Assembly (NCBI GenBank): GCA_028877275.1
Contig: JAPPFP010000007.1
Coordinates: 102,440-166,439, forward strand
Direction of reading: 5' to 3'
Source: Acidobacteriota bacterium
GTDB lineage: Bacteria > Acidobacteriota > Thermoanaerobaculia > Multivoradales > Multivoraceae
DNA length: 64,000 nt
The notes beneath the pieces were generated by a model. That model did no database searches. It had not been told where the DNA came from and worked only from the letters and a program-made list of their open reading frames with translations. Position 1 is the first letter of the stretch, and each line of letters starts with the position of its first letter. Of this stretch, positions 19,543 to 28,400 are shown one piece after another. The position numbers and the translations under genes are program-made.

Positions 19543-20037
19543 ATGAGCGCCCAAGTTCCAGGAGACTCGTCCTTCAGTCACCTCGATCGCCGCGGGCGGG
19601 CCGCCATGGTCGACGTCTCCGCCAAGGCGGTGACGCGGCGTGTGGCCGAGGCGTCCTGCCGCGTTCTGCTCTCCGGGCAGACGGTCGAGCGGCTGGAGAG
19701 TCTGCCCAAGGGCGATGCCTTGACCGTGGCCCGGATCGCCGGCGTTCAGGCCGCGAAGAGCACGGCGGCCTGGGTCCCCCTGGCCCATCCTCTGCCGCTC
19801 GACCAGGTCGAGGTGGAGATCGAGCCGGCGGACGGCGGCGTCAGGATTCGTAGCCGTGTCGTGGCGACGGCTCGCACGGGCGCCGAGATGGAAGCGCTCA
19901 CGGCCTGCGCCGCGGCGGCTCTCGCCCTCTACGACATGGTCAAGTCCGTCGAGCGCGGCGCGGTCATCACGGACCTGCTGCTCGAGGCGAAGAGCGGCGG
20001 TCGAAGCGGCGAGTACCGCCGCGGCGCGGGCTCCTAG
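19543..20037 (+). CDS. moaC: cyclic pyranopterin monophosphate synthase MoaC
   Basis: 164 residues. It converts the MoaA product to cyclic pyranopterin monophosphate in molybdenum cofactor synthesis, and could supply the cofactor for the molybdopterin enzyme at 10183-12504. Visible family features are MVDVSAKAVTRR, ARIAGVQAAKSTA, TGAEMEALTA and YDMVKS with the catalytic Asp/Lys pair. The LCHPL motif reads LAHPL: the catalytic His is kept and the Cys is replaced by Ala. No other moa gene is in the window. Confidence 0.93.
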   Translation: MSAQVPGDSSFSHLDRRGRAAMVDVSAKAVTRRVAEASCRVLLSGQTVERLESLPKGDALTVARIAGVQAAKSTAAWVPLAHPLPLDQVEVEIEPADGGVRIRSRVVATARTGAEMEALTACAAAALALYDMVKSVERGAVITDLLLEAKSGGRSGEYRRGAGS

Positions 20038-20048
20038 AGCCGCCGATC

Positions 20049-21233
20049 ATGCCGATCCGGTCCGGCCTCGACCGCCTGCTCGACGACGCCGGCCGGATCA
20101 GGGGCCGTCGCTACGCGTTGCTGTGCCACCAGGCGTCACTCAGCCTGCGCGGTGTCCACGCCCATGTGGCGCTGGACGCGGTGCAGCCCGCGGCTACGCT
20201 CCTGGGGCCGGAGCATGGCTTCTACGGCGTCGAACAGGACATGGTGGCGTCCGGGGACGAACGCGATCCGTGGACCGGCTCTCCGGTCGTTTCGCTGTAC
20301 GGCGGCGACGCCGGCAGCCTCCGACCGCAGCCCGGGATCCTCGACGGCTGCGACCTGGTGGTGATCGATCTCCAGGACGTGGGCGCGCGCTACTACACGT
20401 TCGCGGCCACCGCGGTGTGGGCGGCCGAGGCGGCTCTCCTGGCCGGCTGCGAGGTCTGGGTCCTCGATCGGCCCAATCCGCTAGGCGGCCTGGAGGTGGA
20501 GGGCAACCTCCTGGATCCCGACTTCACGTCCTTCGTCGGCGCCTTCCGAATGCCGCAACGGCACGGTCTGACGATGGCGGAGATCCTGCTGCTGGAGGGT
20601 CGGCGGCGCGGCTGGGACCGGGGCGCGCTGACGGTGTTCGAAGTCGAGGGCTGGCGCCGGCGGCAGACGTGGCGGGAGGTCGGTTGGCACTGGACGGCGC
20701 CTTCGCCCAACATGCCGACGCCGGAGACGGCGCATCTCTATCCGGGCTTGTGCCTGCTCGAGGCGACCACGGTTTCGGAGGGGAGGGGCACGACGAGGCC
20801 GTTTCAACTGCTTGGCGTCCCCGGCGCCGACGCGCCGGCGCTCGCGGGTCGTTGCAGCGAACGCCTGGCGGCCGCCGGGCTCGGCGGGGTGTCCGTCGTG
20901 CCGGCGATGTTCAGGCCCCAGTTCCAGAAGCACGCCGGTTCGGTCTGCTCCGGAGTCGAGCTGCGGCTGGAGGACGCCGGCCTGCTGCGACCGGTGCGGC
21001 TGGGCTTCGAGCTGCTGCTGGCTTTCCGCGACGTTCTCGGGGAGGATTTCGGCTGGCGGAGCGAGCCGTACGAGTTCGTTGCCGACACCCCGGCCATCGA
21101 TCTCCTCGCGGGCACGGATCGCTTCCGAACCGCTCTCGACGCCGGGGATGCGATCGAACGCTGGTACGCCACCTGGGAGGACGATCAGCGGGAGTTCCGA
21201 GCCGAGTGCGGCCCGGTCTTGCTGTACTCCTGA
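20049..21233 (+). CDS. DUF1343 protein, NamZ-like exo-N-acetylmuramidase
   Basis: 394 residues with the full set of DUF1343 motifs: GPEHGFYG, IDLQDVGARYYTF, LDRPNPLGG, SPNMPT and SEGRGTTRPFQ. Characterised members (NamZ) remove terminal MurNAc from peptidoglycan fragments. Unlike many relatives, this one has no signal peptide (N-terminus MPIRSGLDRLL), so it may act in the cytoplasm on imported muropeptides. It starts 11 bp after moaC, and serA follows 22 bp later. Confidence 0.85.
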   Translation: MPIRSGLDRLLDDAGRIRGRRYALLCHQASLSLRGVHAHVALDAVQPAATLLGPEHGFYGVEQDMVASGDERDPWTGSPVVSLYGGDAGSLRPQPGILDGCDLVVIDLQDVGARYYTFAATAVWAAEAALLAGCEVWVLDRPNPLGGLEVEGNLLDPDFTSFVGAFRMPQRHGLTMAEILLLEGRRRGWDRGALTVFEVEGWRRRQTWREVGWHWTAPSPNMPTPETAHLYPGLCLLEATTVSEGRGTTRPFQLLGVPGADAPALAGRCSERLAAAGLGGVSVVPAMFRPQFQKHAGSVCSGVELRLEDAGLLRPVRLGFELLLAFRDVLGEDFGWRSEPYEFVADTPAIDLLAGTDRFRTALDAGDAIERWYATWEDDQREFRAECGPVLLYS

Positions 21234-21255
21234 AGCGCTGCAACAATCCGCCCCC

Positions 21256-22863
21256 ATGCACCGGGTTCTGATCGCCGATTCGCTGGCGCCGGCCGGCGTC
21301 GACGTCCTGCGCCAGAGCGCCGACGTCGATGAACTGCGGGACGCCGACCGGCCGCGCCTAGCTGAGCTGATCGCGGACTACGACGCCGTCATCGTGCGTA
21401 GCGGAACGCAGATCACGCGCGAGGTGCTCGAGGGCGGTGATCGCCTCAAGGTCGTTGGCCGCGCCGGGGTCGGCGTCGACAACATCGACATCGCCGCCGC
21501 GACGCAGCGCGGCGTGCTGGTGATCAACGCGCCGACGGCGAACTCGCTATCGGCGACCGAACACACGTTTGCCTTGCTGCTGGCGCTGGCCCGGCGGATT
21601 CCCTCCGCCGACGCGTCTCTCAAGGCGGAGCGCTGGGAACGCAAGAGTCATGTCGGCAGCGAGCTCCACGGCAAGACGCTGGGAATCATCGGGTTCGGCC
21701 AGATCGGCCAGCGGGTCGCCCGGCGGGCGCGCGCGTTCGAGATGGAGGTGCTGGCCTACGATCCCTATCTGCAGGCCGAAGTCGCCAAGCGCCTGGATGT
21801 CGAGCCGATGTCGCTCGACGGCGTTCTGGCGGGCTCGGACTTCATCACCTTCCACACGCCGCTCACCGATCAGACGCGGAACATGCTGAACCGGCGGAGC
21901 ATCGCGTCGATGAAGGACGGCGCGGCGGTCATCAACGTCGGCCGGGGCGGCGTCGTCGACGCGGAGGCGCTGCTCGAAGCACTCGACTCGGGAAAGCTGG
22001 CTGGCGCCGGCCTCGACGTGTTCCCGGAGGAGCCGCCGACGGACTACCGGCTGGCCGCTCACCCTCGCGTGGTGGCGACGCCCCACATCGGGGCCCAGAC
22101 CTCGGAGGCGCAGGAGCGCATCGCTACCGAGACCGCTCGCATGGTGCTCGCCGCGCTCGGCGGCTCGCTCGCGGTGTCGGCGGTGAATCTGCCGTTCCGG
22201 TCCTCGGGTTCTCGCGGAGAGCCCTTCCTGCGCCTGGGCGAGCAGCTCGGCCGGCTGGCCGCGGTCGCCCTCGGCGGCAGCCTGCGACGGGTCCAGGTCG
22301 ACCTCTGGGGCATCGATCAGGAGCTGCGGAAGTCGGTCGCCGTGGCGGCGCTCAAGGGCGCGCTGGTTCCGTCCTGCGGCGAGGGAGTGAACTACGTCAA
22401 CGCCGAGCGAACGGCCGCCGACCGCCGGGTCGAACTCGTGCAGGCGACGCACAGCGACCAGGCCGCCTACGCCCACCTCGTGCGGGTGCGGGCGGTCGGC
22501 GCCGAGCCGCCAGCCGGAGCGTGGACCGCCGACGGCGTTGCCGAGGTCGCCGGCACGACCTATCGCCACGGCGAGACGCACGGTGATCTGCGGGTCGTCT
22601 CCTTCGGCGGCTTCCGGATGGAGTTCAAGCCGCAAGGCCTGCTGCTCGTCGTCCGCAACCTGGACGTGCCCGGATTCGTCGGTCGCCTCGGCACCCTTCT
22701 CGGGAACGGCGGCATCAACATCGCCGACATCCACCTGGCCCGCGAACCCGGGGGGCACGCCCTGGCCGTCCTGCGGCTCGATCAGCCGCCTGACGACGAG
22801 TGCCTGGCGGCGCTCCTGGCTCTGGAGGACTCGATCTCGGTCGACCTGTTCGACCTCTCCTGA
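21256..22863 (+). CDS. serA: D-3-phosphoglycerate dehydrogenase
   Basis: 535 residues of the long (type 1) form. It oxidises 3-phosphoglycerate with NAD as the first step of serine synthesis. The Rossmann motif GFGQIGQ is near residue 147, the catalytic Arg lies in the VNVGRGGVVD region, and His277 is in ATPHIGAQT. The intervening ASB-like domain follows (residues about 315-450). The C-terminal ACT domain (VRNLDVPGFVGRLGTLLG) probably gives serine feedback control. The ATG at 21256 begins the conserved HRVLIADSL strand. Confidence 0.96.
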   Translation: MHRVLIADSLAPAGVDVLRQSADVDELRDADRPRLAELIADYDAVIVRSGTQITREVLEGGDRLKVVGRAGVGVDNIDIAAATQRGVLVINAPTANSLSATEHTFALLLALARRIPSADASLKAERWERKSHVGSELHGKTLGIIGFGQIGQRVARRARAFEMEVLAYDPYLQAEVAKRLDVEPMSLDGVLAGSDFITFHTPLTDQTRNMLNRRSIASMKDGAAVINVGRGGVVDAEALLEALDSGKLAGAGLDVFPEEPPTDYRLAAHPRVVATPHIGAQTSEAQERIATETARMVLAALGGSLAVSAVNLPFRSSGSRGEPFLRLGEQLGRLAAVALGGSLRRVQVDLWGIDQELRKSVAVAALKGALVPSCGEGVNYVNAERTAADRRVELVQATHSDQAAYAHLVRVRAVGAEPPAGAWTADGVAEVAGTTYRHGETHGDLRVVSFGGFRMEFKPQGLLLVVRNLDVPGFVGRLGTLLGNGGINIADIHLAREPGGHALAVLRLDQPPDDECLAALLALEDSISVDLFDLS

Positions 22864-22883
22864 CGAGGCCGGCCCGGCCCTCT

Positions 22884-23597
22884 TCAGCCCGCGAGAAACG
22901 CGGCGATGCCGGCGTCCTTCAGGCGTTGCAGCACATCGTCGGCTGCTTGCCTCCGCCGGCGTTCGATCTGGACGCGATGCACTCCTCGTCCTCTGGTGAC
23001 CTTCACGTTGTCGAGGTCGAGTTCGCGACGCAGGCGACGGGCCAGCGCCACGGCGCTGCTGCGTTTGCGGAAGGCGCCGGCCTGGATGGTGAATCCGCTC
23101 TGGCGGTCGCGGTTCGGCTTGCTGTCGCGCCAGCCGCGAGCCGGGTAGGAGATCGGCAGTTTCCGCTTCTTCTGGGGCAGCCGCACGACCTTGATGCGGA
23201 CGTTCGCGAGACCCTGGCCGAACATCTCGAGCTGTCTGGCGGCACCGACTGAGAGGTCGATGATCCGGCCCTTGATGAAGGGACCGCGGTCGTTGATCGG
23301 GACCCTGAGCTTCTTGCCGTTGTCCCGGTTCTTGACCAGCACGACCGTTCCCATCGGTAGCTGCTTGTGAGCGGCCGAGATGCGGTTCATGTCGTAGATC
23401 TCGCCGCTGGCCGTCGGCCGGCCGTGGAACTTGGCGCCGTACCACGATGCCTGACCTCTCTGGGTGGTTCCGCGGTTCGGCGACTCCAGGCCCCTGGTCG
23501 AGGCGCAGCCGGCAAGCAGACCGGCGGCGAGAACAGCGGCGAGCGGGGCTGCGAGCGGACTGCGGACGCGGTCGGTACGGGGTATCAGCTGGCGCAT
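22884..23597 (-). CDS. rlpA: RlpA-like septal lipoprotein with SPOR domain
   Basis: 237 residues. The signal sequence ends in the lipobox LAGC (Cys near residue 31), so it is an envelope lipoprotein. The double-psi barrel domain contains GQASWYGAKFHGRPTASGE, the H in SAAHKQLP and the catalytic Asp in INDRGPF. A C-terminal SPOR domain (FTIQAGAF to the end) binds denuded septal glycan. RlpA cleaves stem-less peptidoglycan at division. It follows purB by 6 bp. Confidence 0.93.
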   Translation of the reverse strand: MRQLIPRTDRVRSPLAAPLAAVLAAGLLAGCASTRGLESPNRGTTQRGQASWYGAKFHGRPTASGEIYDMNRISAAHKQLPMGTVVLVKNRDNGKKLRVPINDRGPFIKGRIIDLSVGAARQLEMFGQGLANVRIKVVRLPQKKRKLPISYPARGWRDSKPNRDRQSGFTIQAGAFRKRSSAVALARRLRRELDLDNVKVTRGRGVHRVQIERRRRQAADDVLQRLKDAGIAAFLAG

Positions 23598-23603
23598 GGG
23601 CAG

Positions 23604-25034
23604 CTACACCCTCGGCGCCTCTACCGCCGCGGCCGGGTGCAGGGCCAGCGCCGGTTCGACGGCCTCGGCGAGGAAGTCGTCGACCTGCTGGGCGGAACGG
23701 CCGGTAAAGGAGTCCGCGTCGACCAGGGACTCGAGTTCGTCGCTTCCCAGTCCGAACGAAGGGTCTCCCGCGATCAGGTCGATCAGCGGGTTCGGCTCCC
23801 CCGCTGAGACCCGCGCGTACGCCTCGAGACTGTGCCGCCGAATGCGCTCGTGCAGTTCCTGCCGGTCGCCGCCGCGAAGCGACGCCTCCATCAGGAAGGT
23901 CTCGGTGGCCATGAAAGGAAGCTCGCGCTTCACCCGGGCGGCCGTGGCCTCTTCATTGACTCGCAGTCCCTGGGCGATGTTCGCGGCCAGGAGCAGCACG
24001 GCATCGACGGTCAGGAAGCAGTCGGTCAGTACCAGGCGCCGGTTCGCGGAATCGTCGAGACTGCGCTCGAGCCACTGCGTGCCGGCGTTCAGCGCCCCGT
24101 GCAGCGAGTCGCTCATGATCCGCCGCGACAGGGAGCACATGCGCTCGGCCCGAACCGGGTTGCGCTTGTACGCCATCGCCGAGGAACCGACCTGGTTCTC
24201 GTCGAACGGTTCGGACAGCTCTCCCACGCCCTGCAGCAGCCGCAGGTCGCTGCCGAACTTGTGGCAGCTCTCGGCCGCGCCGGACAGGGTGTGCAGGACC
24301 TGGCTGTCCTGCTTGCGCGGGTAGGTCTGGCCGGTGATCCGCCAGCTCGCCTCGAAGCCGAGAGCCGAGGCGACACGGGCGTCGAGTTCGCGGACCTTGC
24401 CGTGGTCGCCGCCGAACAGCGTCAGGAACGAGGCCTGGGTGCCCGTGGTGCCCTTGGCGCCCCGGCAGCGGAGCCGGTCGCGACGGTCGGCCACTTCCTT
24501 GAGGTCCGTCAGGAAGTCCTGGAGCCAGAGGCAGGCGCGCTTGCCCAGCGTCGTCAACTGGGCCGACTGGAAGTGGGTGTAGGCGAGCGCGGTCGTGCTC
24601 CGCTCCCTGCGCGCGAAGGCAGCCAGCGCGGCGACCGTGGCCGCCAGCCTTCCCGCGACGAGGTCGAGCGCTTCCCGAACGATCAGAGCGTCGGTGTTGT
24701 CCGTGATGAACGCCGACGTCGCGCCCAGGTGCAGAATGCTGCCCGCGTCGCCGCTGACCTCGGCGAAGTGCCGCAGGTGGGCCACCACGTCGTGGCGCGT
24801 TTCACGTTCCAACTGTGCGACGCGCTCCAGGTCGAGCTCGTCCGCATGCTCGCGCAGCGCGTCGAGCTGCTGGCCGCTGATCGGCAGCCCCAGGGCCGCC
24901 TGGTTCTCGGCCAGACAGATCCAGAGCCGCCGCCAACTCCGGAACCGGTGCCGGGCCGAGAACAACCGCGCCATCTCCGCGCTCGCGTAGCGCTCATGAA
25001 GTGGATTCTGCGGCGCCTCCCTGGCTTCGGGCAT
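23604..25034 (-). CDS. purB: adenylosuccinate lyase
   Basis: 476 residues of the fumarase/aspartase superfamily. It cleaves SAICAR and adenylosuccinate in purine synthesis. The signature loop GSSAMAYKRNP is near residues 288-298; THFQSAQLTTLGKR carries the catalytic His. Sequence style resembles the eukaryote-type ADSL more than the short Bacillus type. On the minus strand a TAGACT box sits only about 7 nt before the ATG (plus coordinates 25041-25046), so a leaderless transcript is possible. Confidence 0.95.
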   Translation of the reverse strand: MPEAREAPQNPLHERYASAEMARLFSARHRFRSWRRLWICLAENQAALGLPISGQQLDALREHADELDLERVAQLERETRHDVVAHLRHFAEVSGDAGSILHLGATSAFITDNTDALIVREALDLVAGRLAATVAALAAFARRERSTTALAYTHFQSAQLTTLGKRACLWLQDFLTDLKEVADRRDRLRCRGAKGTTGTQASFLTLFGGDHGKVRELDARVASALGFEASWRITGQTYPRKQDSQVLHTLSGAAESCHKFGSDLRLLQGVGELSEPFDENQVGSSAMAYKRNPVRAERMCSLSRRIMSDSLHGALNAGTQWLERSLDDSANRRLVLTDCFLTVDAVLLLAANIAQGLRVNEEATAARVKRELPFMATETFLMEASLRGGDRQELHERIRRHSLEAYARVSAGEPNPLIDLIAGDPSFGLGSDELESLVDADSFTGRSAQQVDDFLAEAVEPALALHPAAAVEAPRV

Positions 25035-25097
25035 GTCCGCAGTCTACCAGCGTAAGTCGTTGGCGAACCTACGCTTATCGTCGATCTGGCCGCTTCC

Positions 25098-26018
25098 CTA
25101 CGCGCGGTCGAGGAGGCGGAGCATGACGGCCTTCTGCGTGTGCATGCGGTTCTCGGCCTGGTCGAAGACGCGGCTCCGCGGGCCGTCGACGACGGAGGCC
25201 GTGACTTCCTCGCCCCGGTGGCAGGGTAGGCAGTGGAGGTAGATCGCGTCGTCGCTGGCCCTGGACATCAGGTCGTCGTCGACGGTGTAGCCGTCGAAGT
25301 CGGCAAGGCGCTGCTCTCGTTCCTGCTCCTGGCCCATCGAGGTCCAGACGTCGCTGTAGACCGCGTCCGCGCCGCTGGCCGCGGCCTGCGGGTCGGTTCC
25401 GGTTTGGATCCCTGCTCCGGTGCCGGACGCGAAGCCTCCCGCGAGGTCGAGGTACTTGTCGGCCACTTCGTAGCCGGGAGGCGAGGCGATGGAGAAGTCG
25501 ACACCCGCGCGGGCGCAGGCGATCATCAGGGAGTGGGCGACGTTGTTACCGTCGCCGATGTAGGCGATCCGGCGGCCACGCAGGCCGCCGAACTCCTGTT
25601 GAACGGTCATCAGGTCAGCGAGCGCCTGGCAGGGGTGCAGCTCGTCGGTCAACCCGTTGATCACGGGCACCGTGGCGTGCTCGGCCATCTCGACGACGGT
25701 GCTGTGCTCGAACGTGCGCAGCATGAGGAGGTCCACGTAGCGGGACAGGACGCGCGCGGTGTCGGCGATCGTTTCGCCGCGGCCGATCTGGAGGTCGCGG
25801 CTGGAGAGGAAGATCGGCTGGCCTCCGAGCTGCGCCATGCCCGCTTCGAAACTGACCCGGGTTCGGGTCGACGCCTTCTCGAAGTAGAGGACGATCGACT
25901 TGCCCCTGAGGGCGTCGCGGTGGGCTTGCGGCCTGGCTTCGAGTTCCTGGGCCAGTTCGAGGATCGACTCGAGTTGGCCCTCCTCGAGGTCGGCGATCGA
26001 GATCAGGTCTTCGGGCAT
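25098..26018 (-). CDS. argF: ornithine carbamoyltransferase
   Basis: 306 residues. It makes citrulline from ornithine and carbamoyl phosphate in arginine synthesis. The carbamoyl phosphate loop STRTR is at residues 50-54, and HPCQ and HCLPCHRGEEV (ornithine site with the catalytic Cys) follow. The DGNNVAHS segment is the OTC-type DxxNxxxS motif, favouring OTC over aspartate transcarbamylase. I chose the ATG at 26018 because the 29 residues upstream in the open frame show no homology. Nothing else in arginine synthesis is adjacent. Confidence 0.95.
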   Translation of the reverse strand: MPEDLISIADLEEGQLESILELAQELEARPQAHRDALRGKSIVLYFEKASTRTRVSFEAGMAQLGGQPIFLSSRDLQIGRGETIADTARVLSRYVDLLMLRTFEHSTVVEMAEHATVPVINGLTDELHPCQALADLMTVQQEFGGLRGRRIAYIGDGNNVAHSLMIACARAGVDFSIASPPGYEVADKYLDLAGGFASGTGAGIQTGTDPQAAASGADAVYSDVWTSMGQEQEREQRLADFDGYTVDDDLMSRASDDAIYLHCLPCHRGEEVTASVVDGPRSRVFDQAENRMHTQKAVMLRLLDRA

Positions 26019-26146
26019 CTGAGGTGTTTCTCCGTTTGGGCCGGACTTCACGGGGCGGGCTACACTGCCTGTCCCTTGGCTATCTCGGTGCGAATAATAC
26101 ACCACTCGTACGCACGACTATTCACACTAGTTCCAGGTGCCGAAGG

Positions 26147-26722
26147 GTGAGCGGCGGGTATGCCGGCCAGCGACCGTGGGTGCTGGTCACCGGGAACGCG
26201 AACAAGCGGCGCGAGGCGGAGCGGATCACGGGCCGCCGGTTGGAGACGGCGGCGATCGATCTGCCGGAGATCCAGTCGGGCGACCTGATCGAGGTGCTGC
26301 GGTTCAAGGCGGAGGCTGCCTGGCAGCGGCTCGCGCAGCCGGTCGTCGTCGAGGAGACCGGCCTCGAGCTGGCCTGCATGAACGGTTTCCCGGGGCCACT
26401 GGTCAAGTGGATGCTGGAGGCGGTGGGCGATGAGGGCATCGCCAACGTCGCGATTCGTGCCGGCGACCCCGGGGTCGTGGCCCGATGCGCCCTGATGCTC
26501 AGGGATGGCGACCGGGAAGTGATCGCCGAAGGCGCGACGGCCGGCAGGCTGGTGCTGCCGCCGCGAGGTGAGGGCGGCTTCGGTTGGGATCCTGTGTTCG
26601 AGCCCGATGGACTGGAACGGACCTACGCCGAACTGGGCGATGAGGTCAAGGATCGGATCGGCCACCGGGGCCGTGCCTGGCGCGCGTTTCTTCGGGCCCT
26701 CGATTGGCCTGAAGGAAGCTGA
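26147..26722 (+). CDS. inosine/xanthosine triphosphate pyrophosphatase, ITPA-like (HAM1 family)
   Basis: 191 residues that hydrolyse non-canonical purine NTPs such as ITP to the monophosphate. VTGNANKRREAE is the N-terminal substrate motif, VEETGLEL the metal site, and GGFGWDPVFEP the base-recognition segment. The stretch GFPGPLVKWMLEAVG resembles the archaeal/eukaryotic ITPA subgroup rather than E. coli RdgB. A GTG start at 26147 is most likely; a GTG at 26024 opens the frame earlier, without homology. It is divergent from argF across 128 bp and convergent, stop to stop, with coaE. Confidence 0.88.
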   Translation: MSGGYAGQRPWVLVTGNANKRREAERITGRRLETAAIDLPEIQSGDLIEVLRFKAEAAWQRLAQPVVVEETGLELACMNGFPGPLVKWMLEAVGDEGIANVAIRAGDPGVVARCALMLRDGDREVIAEGATAGRLVLPPRGEGGFGWDPVFEPDGLERTYAELGDEVKDRIGHRGRAWRAFLRALDWPEGS

Positions 26723-27328
26723 TCAGCAGTGACGGGCGCGGTCCCTCAAGGCTGAGTACACCGTCTCGACCTGACTGCGAAGCTCGGCCAGGCCTCCAGT
26801 GTTCTCGATCACGAAGTCGGCGACTGCCCGGCGTTGCTCGCCGGTGGCCTGGGCAGCCATGCGGGCCTTCGCTTGGCCGCGGTCGAGTCCGCGTTCGACG
26901 GCCCGGTCGAGGCGAAGCTGTTCCGGGGCCTCGACCGTCACCACGGCGTCGTAACGCCCGCGGCCGCCTCCTTCGGCCAGCAGCGGTACCTCGAAGACCA
27001 CGACGGCCCCGTCACCGGCCGCCTCGAGAACCTCCAGGTAGCGCTGGCCGACGAGGGGATGAATCGCCTGTTCCAGGCGCTTTCGGCTTGCCGGGTCGCC
27101 GAACACCAGGCGTCCCAGGGCTTCCTTGTCGACGGAGCCGTCCGGCTTCAGCATCTCCGCGCCGAACAGCTCCGCTACCGCGGCGGCGCCGCGCTTGCCG
27201 GGTCCGTACAGGTCGGCCACGAGCGCGTCCGCGTCCGTGACGACGCAGCCCATCTCGGCCAGCATCGCGCCGACCGTCGACTTGCCGCTGGCGATACCGC
27301 CGGTGAGACCCACCTGTAGAGGTGCCAT
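26723..27328 (-). CDS. coaE: dephospho-CoA kinase
   Basis: 201 residues. It phosphorylates dephospho-CoA in the last step of coenzyme A synthesis. The P-loop GGIASGKS is at residues 10-17, with DADALVADLY next and the VVFEVPLLAEG segment in the CoA-binding region. The ATG at 27328 is used rather than the upstream in-frame ATG, because homology starts with LQVGLTGG. Its stop directly abuts the stop of the ITPase-like gene (TGATCA at 26720-26725). Confidence 0.94.
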   Translation of the reverse strand: MAPLQVGLTGGIASGKSTVGAMLAEMGCVVTDADALVADLYGPGKRGAAAVAELFGAEMLKPDGSVDKEALGRLVFGDPASRKRLEQAIHPLVGQRYLEVLEAAGDGAVVVFEVPLLAEGGGRGRYDAVVTVEAPEQLRLDRAVERGLDRGQAKARMAAQATGEQRRAVADFVIENTGGLAELRSQVETVYSALRDRARHC

Positions 27329-27378
27329 GGGGAGATCGAGGATACGCGGAAGCGGTGGTTGACGGACCGCCGTTCGTC

Positions 27379-27407
27379 TTGACAAGGCCCGCGCCGGACT
27401 CTACGAT
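27379..27407 (+). promoter_or_regulatory. sigma70 promoter of the ribosomal protein operon
   Basis: A perfect TTGACA (27379-27384), a 17-bp spacer and TACGAT (27402-27407). It should start transcription near 27413, about 110 nt before rplM. Confidence 0.75.
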
Positions 27408-27413
27408 CCCCGT

Positions 27414-27524
27414 TCCTCTGCGCGGGGAGGTTGCGGTAGGAGTATGCCCGCTCCTGTCCTCAGCCCGTGCGCAACGGAGCGCCGGCATCGGAAGACAGGG
27501 GCCGGCCGGCGAGGGTACGAACGA
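27414..27524 (+). promoter_or_regulatory. possible structured leader of the rplM operon
   Basis: The 5' UTR can form nested stems GTTGCG (27430-27435)/CGCAAC (27470-27475) and AGGAG (27438-27442)/CTCCT (27451-27455). A competing long-range pairing, CCTGTC (27453-27458)/GACAGG (27494-27499), shares bases with the second stem. This is the layout expected of an autogenous ribosomal-protein leader, but no known family is recognised. Confidence 0.4.
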
Positions 27525-28001
27525 ATGACAGCGATCACCAAGGCGAGGACGCCGAACCGGACCTACAACCCCAAGGCGGGGGAGGTGGAGCGCAGCTGGT
27601 ATGTCGTCGACGCGGCAGGCGTTCCCCTGGGACGGCTGGCCACGCGTCTGGCGCGCATCCTCACCGGCAAGGACAAGCCGACCTACGCCCGCCATGTCGA
27701 CGTCGGCGACTTTGCCGTCGTCGTGAACGCCGAGAAGGCGGTCCTGACGGGCGGCAAGGACGAGAAGAAGATCTACTACCGGCACAGCGGGCAGCCCGGA
27801 AAGCTCAAGGCTGAGACGGCCGGACGACTGCGTGGCCGCCGGCCTACCCGGCTGGTCGAACTGGCGGTCAGGGGCATGCTTCCCAAGAACCGTCTCGGCC
27901 GGCGCCAACTGCGGAAACTCAAGGTCTATGCCGGCGCCGAGCATCCGCATCAGGCGCAGCAGCCGGAAGCAATGACGATCACAGAAGGGAGCGCGAGTTG
28001 A
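27525..28001 (+). CDS. rplM: 50S ribosomal protein L13
   Basis: 158 residues. The L13 features are clear: [41 protein letters not shown], and the C-terminal [26 protein letters not shown]. The ATG at 27525 starts a short polar N-terminal extension before the conserved core. The C-terminus has a short extra tail. It is the first gene of an eight-gene operon and overlaps rpsI in TTGA. Confidence 0.96.
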   Translation: MTAITKARTPNRTYNPKAGEVERSWYVVDAAGVPLGRLATRLARILTGKDKPTYARHVDVGDFAVVVNAEKAVLTGGKDEKKIYYRHSGQPGKLKAETAGRLRGRRPTRLVELAVRGMLPKNRLGRRQLRKLKVYAGAEHPHQAQQPEAMTITEGSAS

Positions 28002-28387
28002 CGGAGACGAGCTACGGAACGGGCCGTCGAAAGACGGCCACTGCGCGGGTTTTCCTGCGCGAAGGCACCGGCGAGATGACCGTCAACGGCGTGGGAATGG
28101 ACGACTACTTCGGCAGCGAAGTGCTGAAGATGATCGTCCGCCAGCCGCTGCAGGTCGTTGAGAAAGAAGGTGAGCTCGACATGCGGGCCACTGTCTGCGG
28201 CGGCGGCAGTTCCGGTCAGGCCGGGGCGATCCGTCACGGTCTGTCGCGGGCGCTGGTGGAGTTTGAACCGACGTTCCGCGAATCGCTCAAGACGGCCGGG
28301 TTCATGACCCGCGACCCGCGGCGCAAGGAACGCAAGAAATACGGCCAGAAGGGTGCGCGTGCGCGCTTCCAGTTCAGCAAGCGGTAG
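27998..28387 (+). CDS. rpsI: 30S ribosomal protein S9
   Basis: 129 residues starting at TTG, with TTGA overlapping the rplM stop. The [14 protein letters not shown] start, the [14 protein letters not shown] segment and the [17 protein letters not shown]-terminal tail (which reaches the P-site tRNA) are intact. The TTG start and overlap suggest translational coupling to L13. Confidence 0.97.
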   Translation: MTETSYGTGRRKTATARVFLREGTGEMTVNGVGMDDYFGSEVLKMIVRQPLQVVEKEGELDMRATVCGGGSSGQAGAIRHGLSRALVEFEPTFRESLKTAGFMTRDPRRKERKKYGQKGARARFQFSKR

Positions 28388-28400
28388 CGGGGACAGGCTC

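Noticed and set aside
26019..26146. divergent promoters between argF and the ITPase gene
   Set aside because: TATTAT and AATAAT boxes occur, but no -35 at 16-18 bp could be paired with them on either strand.
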